DNA of 41,584 nucleotides from Tissierellia bacterium (GCA_012728595.1 JAAYEU010000052.1:1-41584), one strand, 5' to 3'; counted from the stretch's first letter, positions 34,115-41,575 are shown. A program made the numbers and translations. The notes: generated from the sequence alone by a model not told the origin.

Positions 34115-34789
34115 ATGTTAAATGACAAGAGGATAAGGATTATCATTGGGCATTATGGCAGTGGTAAAACAGAATTTAGTGTCAATTATGCGGTAAAATT
34201 AGCAAGTTTAGGAAAAAAGGTAGCCTTAGTTGACTTGGATATTGTTAACCTATATTTTAGAAGTAGAGAAAAGGCAGATATATTAGAAGAAATGGGAATA
34301 AAAGTCATTGCTAGCTCCGTTAAGGGGGCAGCAGTGGATATACCAGCTATCTCCTCTCAAGTTTTAGTACCCTTGCAGGACAAATCCTATGAAGGGATTA
34401 TTGACGTAGGGGGAGATCCAGTAGGAGCTAGGACTTTAGGGATGTACTATCAACACTTCCTGCCAGGTGAGTACGACATGTTCTTTGTACTAAATGCCAA
34501 TAGGCCTGAAACTCAGACTGTAGAAAAGGCAATGGAGTATCTAAGAAAGATTGAAGATATGGCTAGGGCTAAAGTAACTGGCATAATAAATAATACTCAT
34601 ATGCTAAAAAGCACCACAGTAGATGACGTATTAAGGGGGCAAGTTTTAGCTGAAGAACTGTCTGAAAAAACTAATATACCAATTAGATATATATCTACCA
34701 TTGAAAGAGTCGCCAAGGAATTACCAAGGGACTTAAATGGTGAGATTTTCCCGATGAATTTATATATGAGGGAAGAGTGGATGGTCTAA
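34115..34789 (+). CDS. SIMIBI-type P-loop ATPase linked to 2-oxoacid oxidoreductase genes
   Basis: This cytoplasmic nucleotide-binding protein of 224 residues has an N-terminal P-loop GHYGSGKTEFS, a second segment VDLDIVNLYFRSRE placed like Walker A' or switch I of the MinD/ParA-like group, and IDVGGDPVGARTLG as a likely switch II or Walker B. No membrane segment or cysteine cluster is present. Its role is unknown; maturation or regulation of the neighbouring oxidoreductase is an inference from position. ATG 34115 is chosen over an in-frame GTG at 34106 because of the TAGGTG before it; this choice is uncertain. Confidence 0.75.
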   Translation: MLNDKRIRIIIGHYGSGKTEFSVNYAVKLASLGKKVALVDLDIVNLYFRSREKADILEEMGIKVIASSVKGAAVDIPAISSQVLVPLQDKSYEGIIDVGGDPVGARTLGMYYQHFLPGEYDMFFVLNANRPETQTVEKAMEYLRKIEDMARAKVTGIINNTHMLKSTTVDDVLRGQVLAEELSEKTNIPIRYISTIERVAKELPRDLNGEIFPMNLYMREEWMV

Positions 34790-34816
34790 TAATATAAAGC
34801 GTAAGGAGGTTTTATG

Positions 34817-35044
34817 ATGGCCAAAGTAAAAGGAAGGGTAACTTTCCAAGAAGACCTTTGCAAGGGATGTGGACTATGCGTTTCAGTGTGTCCTGTTAAT
34901 ATCATCACATTAGACAATGAAAAGATAAATGCAAAGGGCTATCACCCAGCTACTGTAACAGATATGGATAAATGTATTTCTTGTGCTAATTGTGCAATGA
35001 TGTGTCCAGATCTAGTAATAACTGTTGAGAGGTTGACTAACTAA
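34817..35044 (+). CDS. 2-Oxoacid:ferredoxin oxidoreductase, ferredoxin-like delta subunit
   Basis: The electron-transfer subunit has 75 residues with two 4Fe-4S motifs, [12 protein letters not shown] and [12 protein letters not shown]. It is the ferredoxin-like partner of four-subunit 2-oxoisovalerate or 2-oxoglutarate oxidoreductases. The ribosome site AAGGAGG (34803-34809) suits ATG 34817 better than the adjacent ATG 34814. The alpha subunit gene follows after 20 bases. Confidence 0.92.
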   Translation: MAKVKGRVTFQEDLCKGCGLCVSVCPVNIITLDNEKINAKGYHPATVTDMDKCISCANCAMMCPDLVITVERLTN

Positions 35045-35064
35045 ATTATAAAGGAGGGTTATTG

Positions 35065-36126
35065 ATGGCTAAAGTTCTCATGAAGGGAAATGAGGCTATA
35101 GGGGCAGCAGCCATTAAAGCAGGTTGTAAATACTTCTTTGGTTATCCTATAACGCCTCAAAGTGAATTACCAGAATATATGGCCAGAGAATTACCTAAAG
35201 TTGGTGGGGTGTTCCTACAGGCAGAATCTGAGATAGCAGCTATAAATATGGTCTATGGAGCTGCTGGGGCAGGAGTTAGGGTTATGACATCCTCATCAAG
35301 TCCAGGAATTTCATTAAAACAGGAAGGAATCTCCTATATTGCAGGAGCAGAGTTGCCCTGCGTAATAGTGAACATAATGAGAGGTGGACCAGGTCTTGGT
35401 AGTATACAACCATCTCAAACCGATTACTTCCAAGCAACAAGAGGCGGAGGAAATGGAGACTATAGGCTGGTAGTATTGGCTCCAGCTAATGTTCAGGAAT
35501 TAGTAGACTTAATCATAGAGGGCTTCGATATAGCAGACCAATATAGAAACCCCGTTATGATTTTGGGAGATGGAATGATAGGACAGATGATGGAGCCGGT
35601 GGAGTTTAGAGAGCCTAAGAGAAGGGATTTACCTGAAAAGGATTGGGCTACTACTGGTACCCAAGGAAAGAGAAAGCCTAATATTATCAACTCACTATAT
35701 TTGCAACCAGAAGAACTAGAAGAGCACAATAAGAGATTACAAGCCAAGTATAAGGCAATAATGGAAAATGAAGTCAAGGTTGAATCCTATAATATAGAAG
35801 ATGCAGATGTAGTTATAGCTGCATATGGAACTACATCTAGGATTGCTAGAACAGCCATATCCCAGCTAGAAGAAGAAGGATATAAAGTAGGGCTAATTAG
35901 ACCTATTACCCTATGGCCTTATCCATATGATGAGTTTGAGAAGATAAATCCAAATTGTAAGGGAATATTGACAGTAGAAATGAATACAGGACAGATGTTG
36001 GATGATGTAAAAATAGCTGTTAAAGGCAAACATCCAGTATACTTCTATGGTAGAACTGGTGGAATGGTACCAACACCTAACGAGATAATTGAAAAGGTCA
36101 AGGAAATCTATGGAGGTGAGAAATAA
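35065..36126 (+). CDS. vorB: 2-Oxoacid:ferredoxin oxidoreductase alpha subunit (VorB-like)
   Basis: This is the substrate- and CoA-handling subunit of a 2-oxoacid:ferredoxin oxidoreductase, which decarboxylates 2-oxoacids to acyl-CoA with reduced ferredoxin. The 353 residues begin with MKGNEAIGAAAIKAGCKYFF, then YPITPQSELPEYM, the glycine-rich QAESEIAAINMVYGAAGAG, and PSQTDYFQATRGGG. The order delta-alpha-beta-gamma and linkage to ptb and buk point to the branched-chain type (Vor), but the 2-oxoglutarate type (Kor) is a close relative. ATG 35065 follows AAGGAGGG; the preceding in-frame TTG is less likely. It overlaps the beta gene by one base. Confidence 0.9.
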   Translation: MAKVLMKGNEAIGAAAIKAGCKYFFGYPITPQSELPEYMARELPKVGGVFLQAESEIAAINMVYGAAGAGVRVMTSSSSPGISLKQEGISYIAGAELPCVIVNIMRGGPGLGSIQPSQTDYFQATRGGGNGDYRLVVLAPANVQELVDLIIEGFDIADQYRNPVMILGDGMIGQMMEPVEFREPKRRDLPEKDWATTGTQGKRKPNIINSLYLQPEELEEHNKRLQAKYKAIMENEVKVESYNIEDADVVIAAYGTTSRIARTAISQLEEEGYKVGLIRPITLWPYPYDEFEKINPNCKGILTVEMNTGQMLDDVKIAVKGKHPVYFYGRTGGMVPTPNEIIEKVKEIYGGEK

Positions 36127-36872
36127 TGGCCATAGTATTTAAGAAAACTAGAGGACTGACAGACGTTCCTACTCATTATTGTCCGGGCTGTACCCATGGC
36201 ATCATACATAGGCTAGTGGGAGAAGCACTGGAAGAGTTAGGAGTACTAGATAATGCTATTGGAGTAGCACCAGTAGGATGTTCAGTTCTTGCTTATAAAT
36301 ATTTTAACTGTGATATGCATGAAGCAGCTCACGGTAGGGCTCCAGCTGTGGCAACAGGTATAAAAAGGGTTAGACCCGACAATTTTGTATTTACCTATCA
36401 AGGGGACGGAGATTTGGCCTCTATAGGAACTGCAGAAATTGTCCATGCAGCCCATAGGGGAGAGAAGATATCTACTATATTTGTTAATAATGCCATTTAT
36501 GGTATGACGGGAGGGCAAATGGCACCTACTACCCTAGTAGGACAAAAAGCTACTACTGCTCCTTATGGTAGAGATGAAGCCCACTGTGGGAAGCCAATAA
36601 GGATGTCAGAGTTATTGGCTACTATAGATGGAGCTAAATTCGTGGAAAGGGTTACAGTTACAAGCCCTGCCCATGTAAGAAAAGCAAAGAAGGCCATAAT
36701 GGAATGCTTTAAAGTTCAGATAGAAGGAAAGGGATTCGGAATTGTAGAGGTATTATCCACATGTCCAACTAACTGGGGATATACGCCAGAGGAATCCTTA
36801 AGATGGTTGGAGGAAAACATGATACCCTATTATCCTCTAGGGAACTTTAAAAGACCAGAGGAGGTGGAGTAA
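36126..36872 (+). CDS. vorA: 2-Oxoacid:ferredoxin oxidoreductase beta subunit (thiamine diphosphate binding)
   Basis: The catalytic subunit binds thiamine diphosphate and a cluster. The 248 residues have CPGCTHG near the N terminus, the second pair of cysteines in VGCSVLAYKYFNCD, and the ThDP/Mg motif GDGDLASIGTAEIVHAAHRG followed by NNAIYGMTGGQ. These are typical of the beta subunits of the Vor/Kor group. The gamma gene starts with GTG immediately after its stop. Confidence 0.92.
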   Translation: MAIVFKKTRGLTDVPTHYCPGCTHGIIHRLVGEALEELGVLDNAIGVAPVGCSVLAYKYFNCDMHEAAHGRAPAVATGIKRVRPDNFVFTYQGDGDLASIGTAEIVHAAHRGEKISTIFVNNAIYGMTGGQMAPTTLVGQKATTAPYGRDEAHCGKPIRMSELLATIDGAKFVERVTVTSPAHVRKAKKAIMECFKVQIEGKGFGIVEVLSTCPTNWGYTPEESLRWLEENMIPYYPLGNFKRPEEVE

Positions 36873-37430
36873 GTGGAAGAAAGAATAATCATTGCTGGTT
36901 TTGGTGGACAAGGAGTAATGGCCATGGGTCAACTTCTAACCTATGCAGGTATGATAGAGGGAAAACATGTTTCCTGGCTACCATCCTATGGACCGGAAAT
37001 GCGTGGAGGTACTGCTAATTGTAGCGTTATTGTATCTTCAGAACCGGTAGGCTCACCAGTGGTTGTAAATTCTACAACTGCCATAGTTATGAATAAACCA
37101 TCTCTGGATAAATTCGAGCCAAGTGTTAATAAAGGCGGTAGGTTATTTATCAACTCATCCTTAATAGAACAAAAATCAAAGAGGGATGATATAGAAGTAT
37201 ACTATATTTCTGCTAACGAGATTGCAGATGAGTTAGGCAATATGAGGGTTGCTAATATGGTTATGTTAGGGGCCTATTTAGAAGCCACTAAGACGGTAGA
37301 TGTGGAGTCAGTTCTTGAGGGCTTCACAAAGGTTTTTGGTGAAAACAGAGCCCACTTAATCCCGATAAATAAGGAGGCCTTAGAAAGGGGAGCCCAAGCT
37401 GTAAGGGAACAAATGAAAGCCAACGTATAA
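36873..37430 (+). CDS. 2-Oxoacid:ferredoxin oxidoreductase gamma subunit
   Basis: The gamma subunit has 185 residues with GFGGQGVMAMGQLL at the N terminus and SYGPEMRGGTANCSVIVS, both hallmarks of the pyruvate/ketoisovalerate ferredoxin oxidoreductase gamma family. The GTG start at 36873 follows a GGAGGTGGAG site in the end of the beta gene. It is the last gene before a strong terminator (37433-37469) and completes the four subunits needed for an active enzyme. Confidence 0.93.
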   Translation: MEERIIIAGFGGQGVMAMGQLLTYAGMIEGKHVSWLPSYGPEMRGGTANCSVIVSSEPVGSPVVVNSTTAIVMNKPSLDKFEPSVNKGGRLFINSSLIEQKSKRDDIEVYYISANEIADELGNMRVANMVMLGAYLEATKTVDVESVLEGFTKVFGENRAHLIPINKEALERGAQAVREQMKANV

Positions 37431-37432
37431 TA

Positions 37433-37469
37433 AAAAAACCGATTCTTCCTAAGGAAGAATCGGTTTTTT
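37433..37469 (+). terminator. Strong intrinsic terminator of the cda-buk-vor operon
   Basis: Long arms AAAAACCGATTCTTCC and GGAAGAATCGGTTTTT with a three-base loop and a T run to 37469. The flanking A run lets it act on both strands. Confidence 0.93.
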
Positions 37470-37502
37470 GTGGAATTTTGAATAAAATTTTAGGCCAAAT
37501 AT

Positions 37503-37531
37503 TTGCATTTACTCAAAAAATATGATATACT
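37503..37531 (+). promoter_or_regulatory. Sigma-A promoter upstream of the riboswitch
   Basis: TTGCAT (37503-37508), 17 bases, then TATACT (37526-37531). It would leave about 220 bases between start site and aptamer, so a closer start such as TACAAT (37669-37674) or TATAAT (37710-37715) may also be used. Confidence 0.5.
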
Positions 37532-37760
37532 ATTTTTCGTATATATGTATTAATTTTACTTTTAAACCAATCCATTATATTCTATTCTCAATTGATTTTG
37601 TTTTGGTAATTAGAATTAACTACTTATAATCTATTATATACCTACATTGTACAAACATTTTCTTCTCATACAATATTATATGAATTTTTTAACTGGAATC
37701 GAATAAGCTTATAATTAGAACTTAAATCTTTTATTTCATTTATTAAAAACTGAATAAAAA

Positions 37761-37880
37761 TCGCTGAATTCTTGAAAAAGAAGCGGGGGAACCAATTTTT
37801 GGGGTGAATCCTTTTATAGGACGGGCAAATACCCTTTAGCCCGAACCCGTCAGCTAACCTCGTAAGCGTTGAAAGGGGGA
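37761..37880 (+). ncRNA. Cyclic di-AMP riboswitch aptamer (ydaO/yuaA type)
   Basis: The conserved blocks of the ydaO/yuaA class occur in order: GCTGAATTC near 37763, GCGGGGGAACC (37783-37793), TTTTTGGGGTGAATCC (37796-37811), the ACGGGC/AGCCCG pair near 37821 and 37838, GAACCCGTCAGCTAACC (37843-37859) and CGTAAGCG (37861-37868), with a purine-rich GAAAGGGGGA at the end. In this class c-di-AMP binding usually promotes termination, so expression falls when c-di-AMP is high. It precedes a terminator and the opine-dehydrogenase-family gene at 37999. Confidence 0.9.
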
Positions 37881-37901
37881 TGGATATGTATTGTCATTTT
37901 C

Positions 37902-37936
37902 AGACTATGGGGTGCCCTCTATAGTCTTTTATTTTA
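37902..37936 (+). terminator. Riboswitch-controlled intrinsic terminator
   Basis: Arms AGACTAT (37902-37908) and ATAGTCT (37921-37927), extendable inward by GGGG pairing with CTCT/CCC with G-U pairs, are followed by TTTTATTTTA. Its place just after the aptamer makes it the likely expression platform. Confidence 0.75.
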
Positions 37937-37998
37937 CTTTAAAACGGTAATGGGATCGAGCAATCGAATAAAAAAATATTGGGATAGGAGGTAATAGG

Positions 37999-39117
37999 AT
38001 GAAGAAAGATTTAGTTTATGCTGTTATTGGTGCAGGTAATGGCGGAATCGCTATGGCTGGATACTTAAGTTTGCTAGGCTATAAAGTCAACCTCTATAAT
38101 AGAACTTTAGAAAATATTCTTCCTTTAATAGAAAGACCAGTAATTAGCCTATCTGGTGAAATTGAAGGGGAAGGAAGGTTGAACTTGGCAACTAACCAAA
38201 TCCAAGAGGCTATTGAGGATGCGGATATAATTATGGTGACCATACCGGCTATGGGACATTACAATTTAGCCAAGGCTATGGCTCCCTATTTAAGGGATGG
38301 TCAGATAATAGTATTGAATCCTGGTCGAACAGGAGGAGCTTTAGAAGTTTATTCAACCATTAGGCAATCTGGTTCAAACAAAGATGTTATAGTAGCAGAA
38401 GCTCAAACTTTTATCTATGCTTGTAGAAAAACATCACTAACTAGTGCACATATTTTTAGAACTAAAAAGGAAGTCACCTTAGCAGCAATTCCATCAATTA
38501 AAACGGACCATGTTATAGAGATGCTAAAAGACGCATATCCTCAGTTTACACCAGCTAAGGATGTTATAGAAACCAGTATAAACAATTATGGAGCTATATT
38601 CCATCCTGGTCCTACCCTATTAAACAGCGGACATATAGAAAGGGGAGCTCCATTTGATTACTATACAGAAGGCATAACTCCATCTATAGGAAGCTTCTTA
38701 GAAAAGATGGATGCTGAAAGGATGAAGATAGGACTACTGCTGAATGTAAATACACTATCTGCTAAGGACTGGCTGGAGGAAACCTATGGAGCTAAAGGCA
38801 ATAATCTGTATGAAGCAGTACAAAACAATCCAGCATATAAGGGATTACAAGCACCCAAGGGTTTAAACATCAGATATATATATGAAGATGTACCCTATAG
38901 TTTAATCCCCATGTCATCCCTAGCAAAGGAATTCAATATCGAAACTCCAGCAATAGATTCCATCATAAAAATAGCAGGCCTTATAACTGGTAGAGACTTT
39001 TACAAAGAAGGAAGGACTGTAGAAAGGCTAGGTCTTAAAGGCTTATCCGTCAAGGAAATACATGAGTATGCAGAGAAAGGTAGAATAATAAAAGTAGAAG
39101 AGGAAGTGGCTTCATAA
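37999..39117 (+). CDS. NAD(P)-dependent octopine/nopaline (opine) dehydrogenase family protein
   Basis: These enzymes reductively join an amino acid to a 2-oxoacid (or split such opines) with NAD(P)H. The 372 residues begin with the Rossmann motif VIGAGNGGIAMAGYLSLLG, then VTIPAMGH and LNPGRTGG. The C-terminal octopine-dehydrogenase domain has NNYGAIFHPGPTLLNSGHIE, with the conserved histidine expected at the active site. AGGAGG (37986-37991) precedes the ATG. It is a single-gene unit under a c-di-AMP riboswitch. The substrates are unknown; a related ketopantoate-reductase-like role is less likely given the HPGP segment. Confidence 0.9.
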   Translation: MKKDLVYAVIGAGNGGIAMAGYLSLLGYKVNLYNRTLENILPLIERPVISLSGEIEGEGRLNLATNQIQEAIEDADIIMVTIPAMGHYNLAKAMAPYLRDGQIIVLNPGRTGGALEVYSTIRQSGSNKDVIVAEAQTFIYACRKTSLTSAHIFRTKKEVTLAAIPSIKTDHVIEMLKDAYPQFTPAKDVIETSINNYGAIFHPGPTLLNSGHIERGAPFDYYTEGITPSIGSFLEKMDAERMKIGLLLNVNTLSAKDWLEETYGAKGNNLYEAVQNNPAYKGLQAPKGLNIRYIYEDVPYSLIPMSSLAKEFNIETPAIDSIIKIAGLITGRDFYKEGRTVERLGLKGLSVKEIHEYAEKGRIIKVEEEVAS

Positions 39118-39139
39118 AAAATGGGTACAATACTTATTT

Positions 39140-39186
39140 AAACACTCTAAACCGATTGCCTGGATGCCTGGTTTAGGGTGTTTTAT
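39140..39186 (+). terminator. Terminator after the opine-dehydrogenase-family gene
   Basis: Arms AAACACTCTAAACC (39140-39153) and GGTTTAGGGTGTTT (39170-39183) pair over 14 bases with one G-U and are followed by TTTTAT. Confidence 0.8.
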
Positions 39187-39392
39187 ATTTTGCAATCCTT
39201 TAGTTTTTACTTGAAAAATCTATCAATTTATAGTACTATATATACAACAAAATTAGGTCTTTATGCCTAAAATCACCAATAACAAACAAAAAATTCAAAA
39301 TATTTTAAACGCAAGCTTTTCTTCATCTTTTTTCCCTAGAAAAAATTGATTTCCTGGGAAATATTCTACTTAAACATACAAAGTAAATCCTT

Positions 39393-39407
39393 TTTGTCGA
39401 ATATAAT
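39393..39407 (+). promoter_or_regulatory. Spo0A box abutting a -10 element
   Basis: TTTGTCGAA (39393-39401) is an exact Spo0A-box match and is directly followed by TATAAT (39402-39407). No -35 is evident. Spo0A bound here would occupy the spacer region and could repress or activate. Confidence 0.45.
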
Positions 39408-39457
39408 TCATCGATTCAAAAGGTGTGTATACTATTAGTGGGATAGAGGTGTTTAAA

Positions 39458-39862
39458 ATGGGAATAGAAAATCAAAAAATCCTTCATTGTGTCGAGATAG
39501 CCTTAGATTATGTGGGGGGTTATCCGCTGGAAAGAGGGTTAGAGATGATAATCGACATATTCGATGAAATAAGGGGCTTAGCAATGGATAAGGGGAAAGT
39601 TAAACAGAAACTCTTAAAGATATTATATAATTTGGTAGACTCAGATAGTCTGGATTCTATATTGGAAAAGGAAGAGAGGAAGGCCTTAAACCGTTTTATA
39701 AAAGATTTTCTAAAACTCTGTTGCGACTCAGGAAAATATTGTTTTTTAAATGAAGAGTATAAGGATTTAACCCTAGATGAATTTTACAACGTATTAATCC
39801 AATTAAAATTTAAGAAGGAAGTAGAAAGCTTTAAAGATAAGAAGTTGCCTATTAATGGTTAA
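39458..39862 (+). CDS. Unknown mostly helical protein behind a Spo0A box
   Basis: The 134-residue product is not recognised. It lacks a signal peptide and membrane segment. It is rich in charged residues and predicted helix, with KILHCVEIALDYVGG near the start, an acidic-basic middle (DKGKVKQKLLKILYNLVDSD), and a pair of cysteines in LKLCCDSGKYC. ATG 39458 is chosen because GAGGTG lies six bases before it; a GTG at 39425 is in frame but has no ribosome site. The upstream Spo0A box and -10 suggest a link to the change from growth to sporulation. A hairpin follows. Confidence 0.75.
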   Translation: MGIENQKILHCVEIALDYVGGYPLERGLEMIIDIFDEIRGLAMDKGKVKQKLLKILYNLVDSDSLDSILEKEERKALNRFIKDFLKLCCDSGKYCFLNEEYKDLTLDEFYNVLIQLKFKKEVESFKDKKLPING

Positions 39863-39883
39863 TAGGGACTCAGTTTGTAGACA

Positions 39884-39920
39884 AAACACGGTTTCCTTCT
39901 TTATGGAAACCGTGTTTCTT
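39884..39920 (+). terminator. Terminator after the unknown helical protein gene
   Basis: Perfect arms AAACACGGTTTCC (39884-39896) and GGAAACCGTGTTT (39905-39917) with an 8-base loop. The T run after is short. Confidence 0.75.
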
Positions 39921-40013
39921 AATGAACAAATAATAAAACTATATAAAATCAATAAAAGACTTCCCATATTAACATATATTCTACAAAAAATTTATATTTT
40001 CTCTTCAGTCTGA

Positions 40014-40035
40014 GGCTTTGGATTAATCCAAAGCC
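40014..40035. promoter_or_regulatory. 22-base perfect palindrome before the CCA enzyme gene
   Basis: GGCTTTGGATT (40014-40024) is directly followed by its reverse complement (40025-40035). It lies about 40 bases before an extended -10 (TGTTATACT, 40074-40082). It may be an operator or a hairpin. Confidence 0.45.
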
Positions 40036-40073
40036 CTATTTACATAATAGAAGAATTTTTAAAGGCCATACTA

Positions 40074-40082
40074 TGTTATACT
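40074..40082 (+). promoter_or_regulatory. Extended -10 promoter of the CCA enzyme gene
   Basis: TGTTATACT is a TGn-extended -10 located 33 bases before ATG 40115. No clear -35 is seen. Confidence 0.4.
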
Positions 40083-40114
40083 GGATAATAGGAAGAAAAT
40101 TATGGGGTGATAAA

Positions 40115-41488
40115 ATGGAATTCGTAATCCCGAGCTATGTAGAAAAAATACTATTAAGATTAGAAAATAGCGGATTTGAGGCCTATATAGTGGGTGGATG
40201 TATAAGGGATATGTTACTTGGAAAAAGGCCTAAGGATTTCGATGTTACTACAGATGCCCAACCCTCCCAACTAGAAGAAGTATTTTCCGATTTCAAAACT
40301 ATCAATATTGGGAAAGAATTTGGAACAATTATAGTATGCCAAGATGAAGGAAATGTTGAAATTACCACTTTTAGACAAGAAGGCCGTTACTTAGATGGAA
40401 GAAGGCCTGAGTGGGTTTCCTTTTCTAAGGATATAAAAGACGATTTAAGCCGGAGGGATTTTACCATAAATGCTATGGCATATAATGAAAAGACGGGAAT
40501 AATAGACCCTTATGGAGGAAGAAAGGATTTAAAAGATAGGATAATTAGGACTGTGGGAAAGCCTGATAAGAGGTTTAATGAAGACTACCTTAGAATATTA
40601 AGGGCTGTTAGATTTGCCACTGTACTTAAATTCCATATAGATGAATCCACCTTCCAGGCTGGCAAAAAATACAGTAAGAAGATATTAAATGTAAGCATGG
40701 AAAGGATATGGCAGGAATTCTTTAAAATTCTCTTAGCCGATACTCCTTCTATAGGTATAAGGTTAATGGAAAAAATGGGCCTATTGGAGGCAATATTACC
40801 AGAGTTAGTTCCCACCATAGGCTTTAACCAAAGAAATCCCCATCACCAGATGGATGTATATAACCATATATTATGTGTATTAGATAATACACCTCCAGTA
40901 ATTCAGACTAGATTAGCCGCCTTATTCCACGATATTGGCAAACCTCATACCCTAACCATAGATGAAAAGGGGATAGGCCATTTCTTTGGCCATGATAAAG
41001 TTGGAGCTGAAATATCTAAAAAGGTATTAGAAAGGTTTAAAACATCTAATGAGCTTAAGAACAAAGTATACATTTTGGTAAAGGAGCATATGAATCACCA
41101 TGCAAAATTTAAAGAGAAGGGGTTGAAGAGATTAATTAGGAGAGTAGGGGAAAAAGAAATATTTAATTTAATAGAGCTTCAAATAGCAGATATAAAATGT
41201 TCCAACCAAGACGCAAACTTTGACCATATAGTCCAAAGAAGAAAAAGAATAAAAGAAATACTAGAAAAGAACGAGGCTTATGAAATAAACCAAATGGCCA
41301 TAAATGGCAAGGATTTATTAGACCTGGGTATGGAAGAGGGCCCCATAATTGGAGAAGTGCTGGAATATCTTTTGGAAGAAGTAATGGAAAAGCCAAAATT
41401 AAACGAAAAGGAAAGCTTAAAGCGGTTAGCATTAGACTATGTAAAAAGAAAAGATGTGTCGCTTTGCTCCAAAAAGTGTGAATTGTGA
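40115..41488 (+). CDS. cca: tRNA nucleotidyltransferase (CCA-adding enzyme) with HD domain
   Basis: The enzyme adds or repairs the CCA end of tRNAs. The 457 residues comprise the class II nucleotidyltransferase head with GGCIRDMLLGKRPKDFDVTT (metal-binding DFD), RRDFTINAMAY, EDYLRILRAVRFA, and a central HD phosphohydrolase domain with LFHDIGKP and FGHDKVGAE. A C-terminal helical tail follows. The HD domain is shared with many Gram-positive CCA enzymes. ATG 40115 follows GGGGTGA; the open frame upstream has no ribosome site. The last codons run into a short repeat (41477-41507). A poly(A) polymerase role is a less likely alternative. Confidence 0.93.
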   Translation: MEFVIPSYVEKILLRLENSGFEAYIVGGCIRDMLLGKRPKDFDVTTDAQPSQLEEVFSDFKTINIGKEFGTIIVCQDEGNVEITTFRQEGRYLDGRRPEWVSFSKDIKDDLSRRDFTINAMAYNEKTGIIDPYGGRKDLKDRIIRTVGKPDKRFNEDYLRILRAVRFATVLKFHIDESTFQAGKKYSKKILNVSMERIWQEFFKILLADTPSIGIRLMEKMGLLEAILPELVPTIGFNQRNPHHQMDVYNHILCVLDNTPPVIQTRLAALFHDIGKPHTLTIDEKGIGHFFGHDKVGAEISKKVLERFKTSNELKNKVYILVKEHMNHHAKFKEKGLKRLIRRVGEKEIFNLIELQIADIKCSNQDANFDHIVQRRKRIKEILEKNEAYEINQMAINGKDLLDLGMEEGPIIGEVLEYLLEEVMEKPKLNEKESLKRLALDYVKRKDVSLCSKKCEL

Positions 41489-41507
41489 ACTGTGCATTGT
41501 GAATTGA
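41477..41507 (+). repeat. Short tandem TGTGAAT/TGTGCAT repeats overlapping the cca stop
   Basis: Near-tandem copies of a TGTGAATT-type unit (TGTGAATTG, TGTGAACTG, TGTGCATTG, TGTGAATTG) span 41477-41506. The cca stop codon (41486-41488) lies inside. Function unknown. Confidence 0.55.
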
Positions 41508-41520
41508 ATAAGATTGTCCA

Positions 41521-41548
41521 TTGACTGATCTTGTGTTATTATTAAACT
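41521..41548 (+). promoter_or_regulatory. Possible promoter of the gene entering at the window end
   Basis: TTGACT (41521-41526), 16 bases, then TAAACT (41543-41548). The -35 is good, the -10 moderate. Confidence 0.35.
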
Positions 41549-41575
41549 GTCATACTTTAGTTAGGAGGTCTAAAA

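Larger units (their letters stand above)
37431..37998 (+). other. Long regulatory leader before the opine-dehydrogenase-family gene
   Basis: The 568-base gap carries the vor operon terminator, a good promoter (37503-37531), two weaker -10-like sites (37669-37674 and 37710-37715), the c-di-AMP riboswitch aptamer (about 37761-37880), a riboswitch terminator (37902-37936) and the ribosome site (37986-37991). No coding region is seen. Confidence 0.75.
39118..39457 (+). other. Intergenic region with terminator and Spo0A-box promoter
   Basis: The region holds the terminator of the opine dehydrogenase gene (39140-39186), an imperfect palindrome ATTTCC-TG-GGAAAT (39349-39362), a Spo0A box (39393-39401) and an adjacent -10 (39402-39407). 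No gene was seen. Confidence 0.55.

Noticed and set aside
37796-37860. tRNA-like GGTGAATCC segment
   Set aside because: The surrounding bases do not form a cloverleaf and instead match the c-di-AMP riboswitch blocks.
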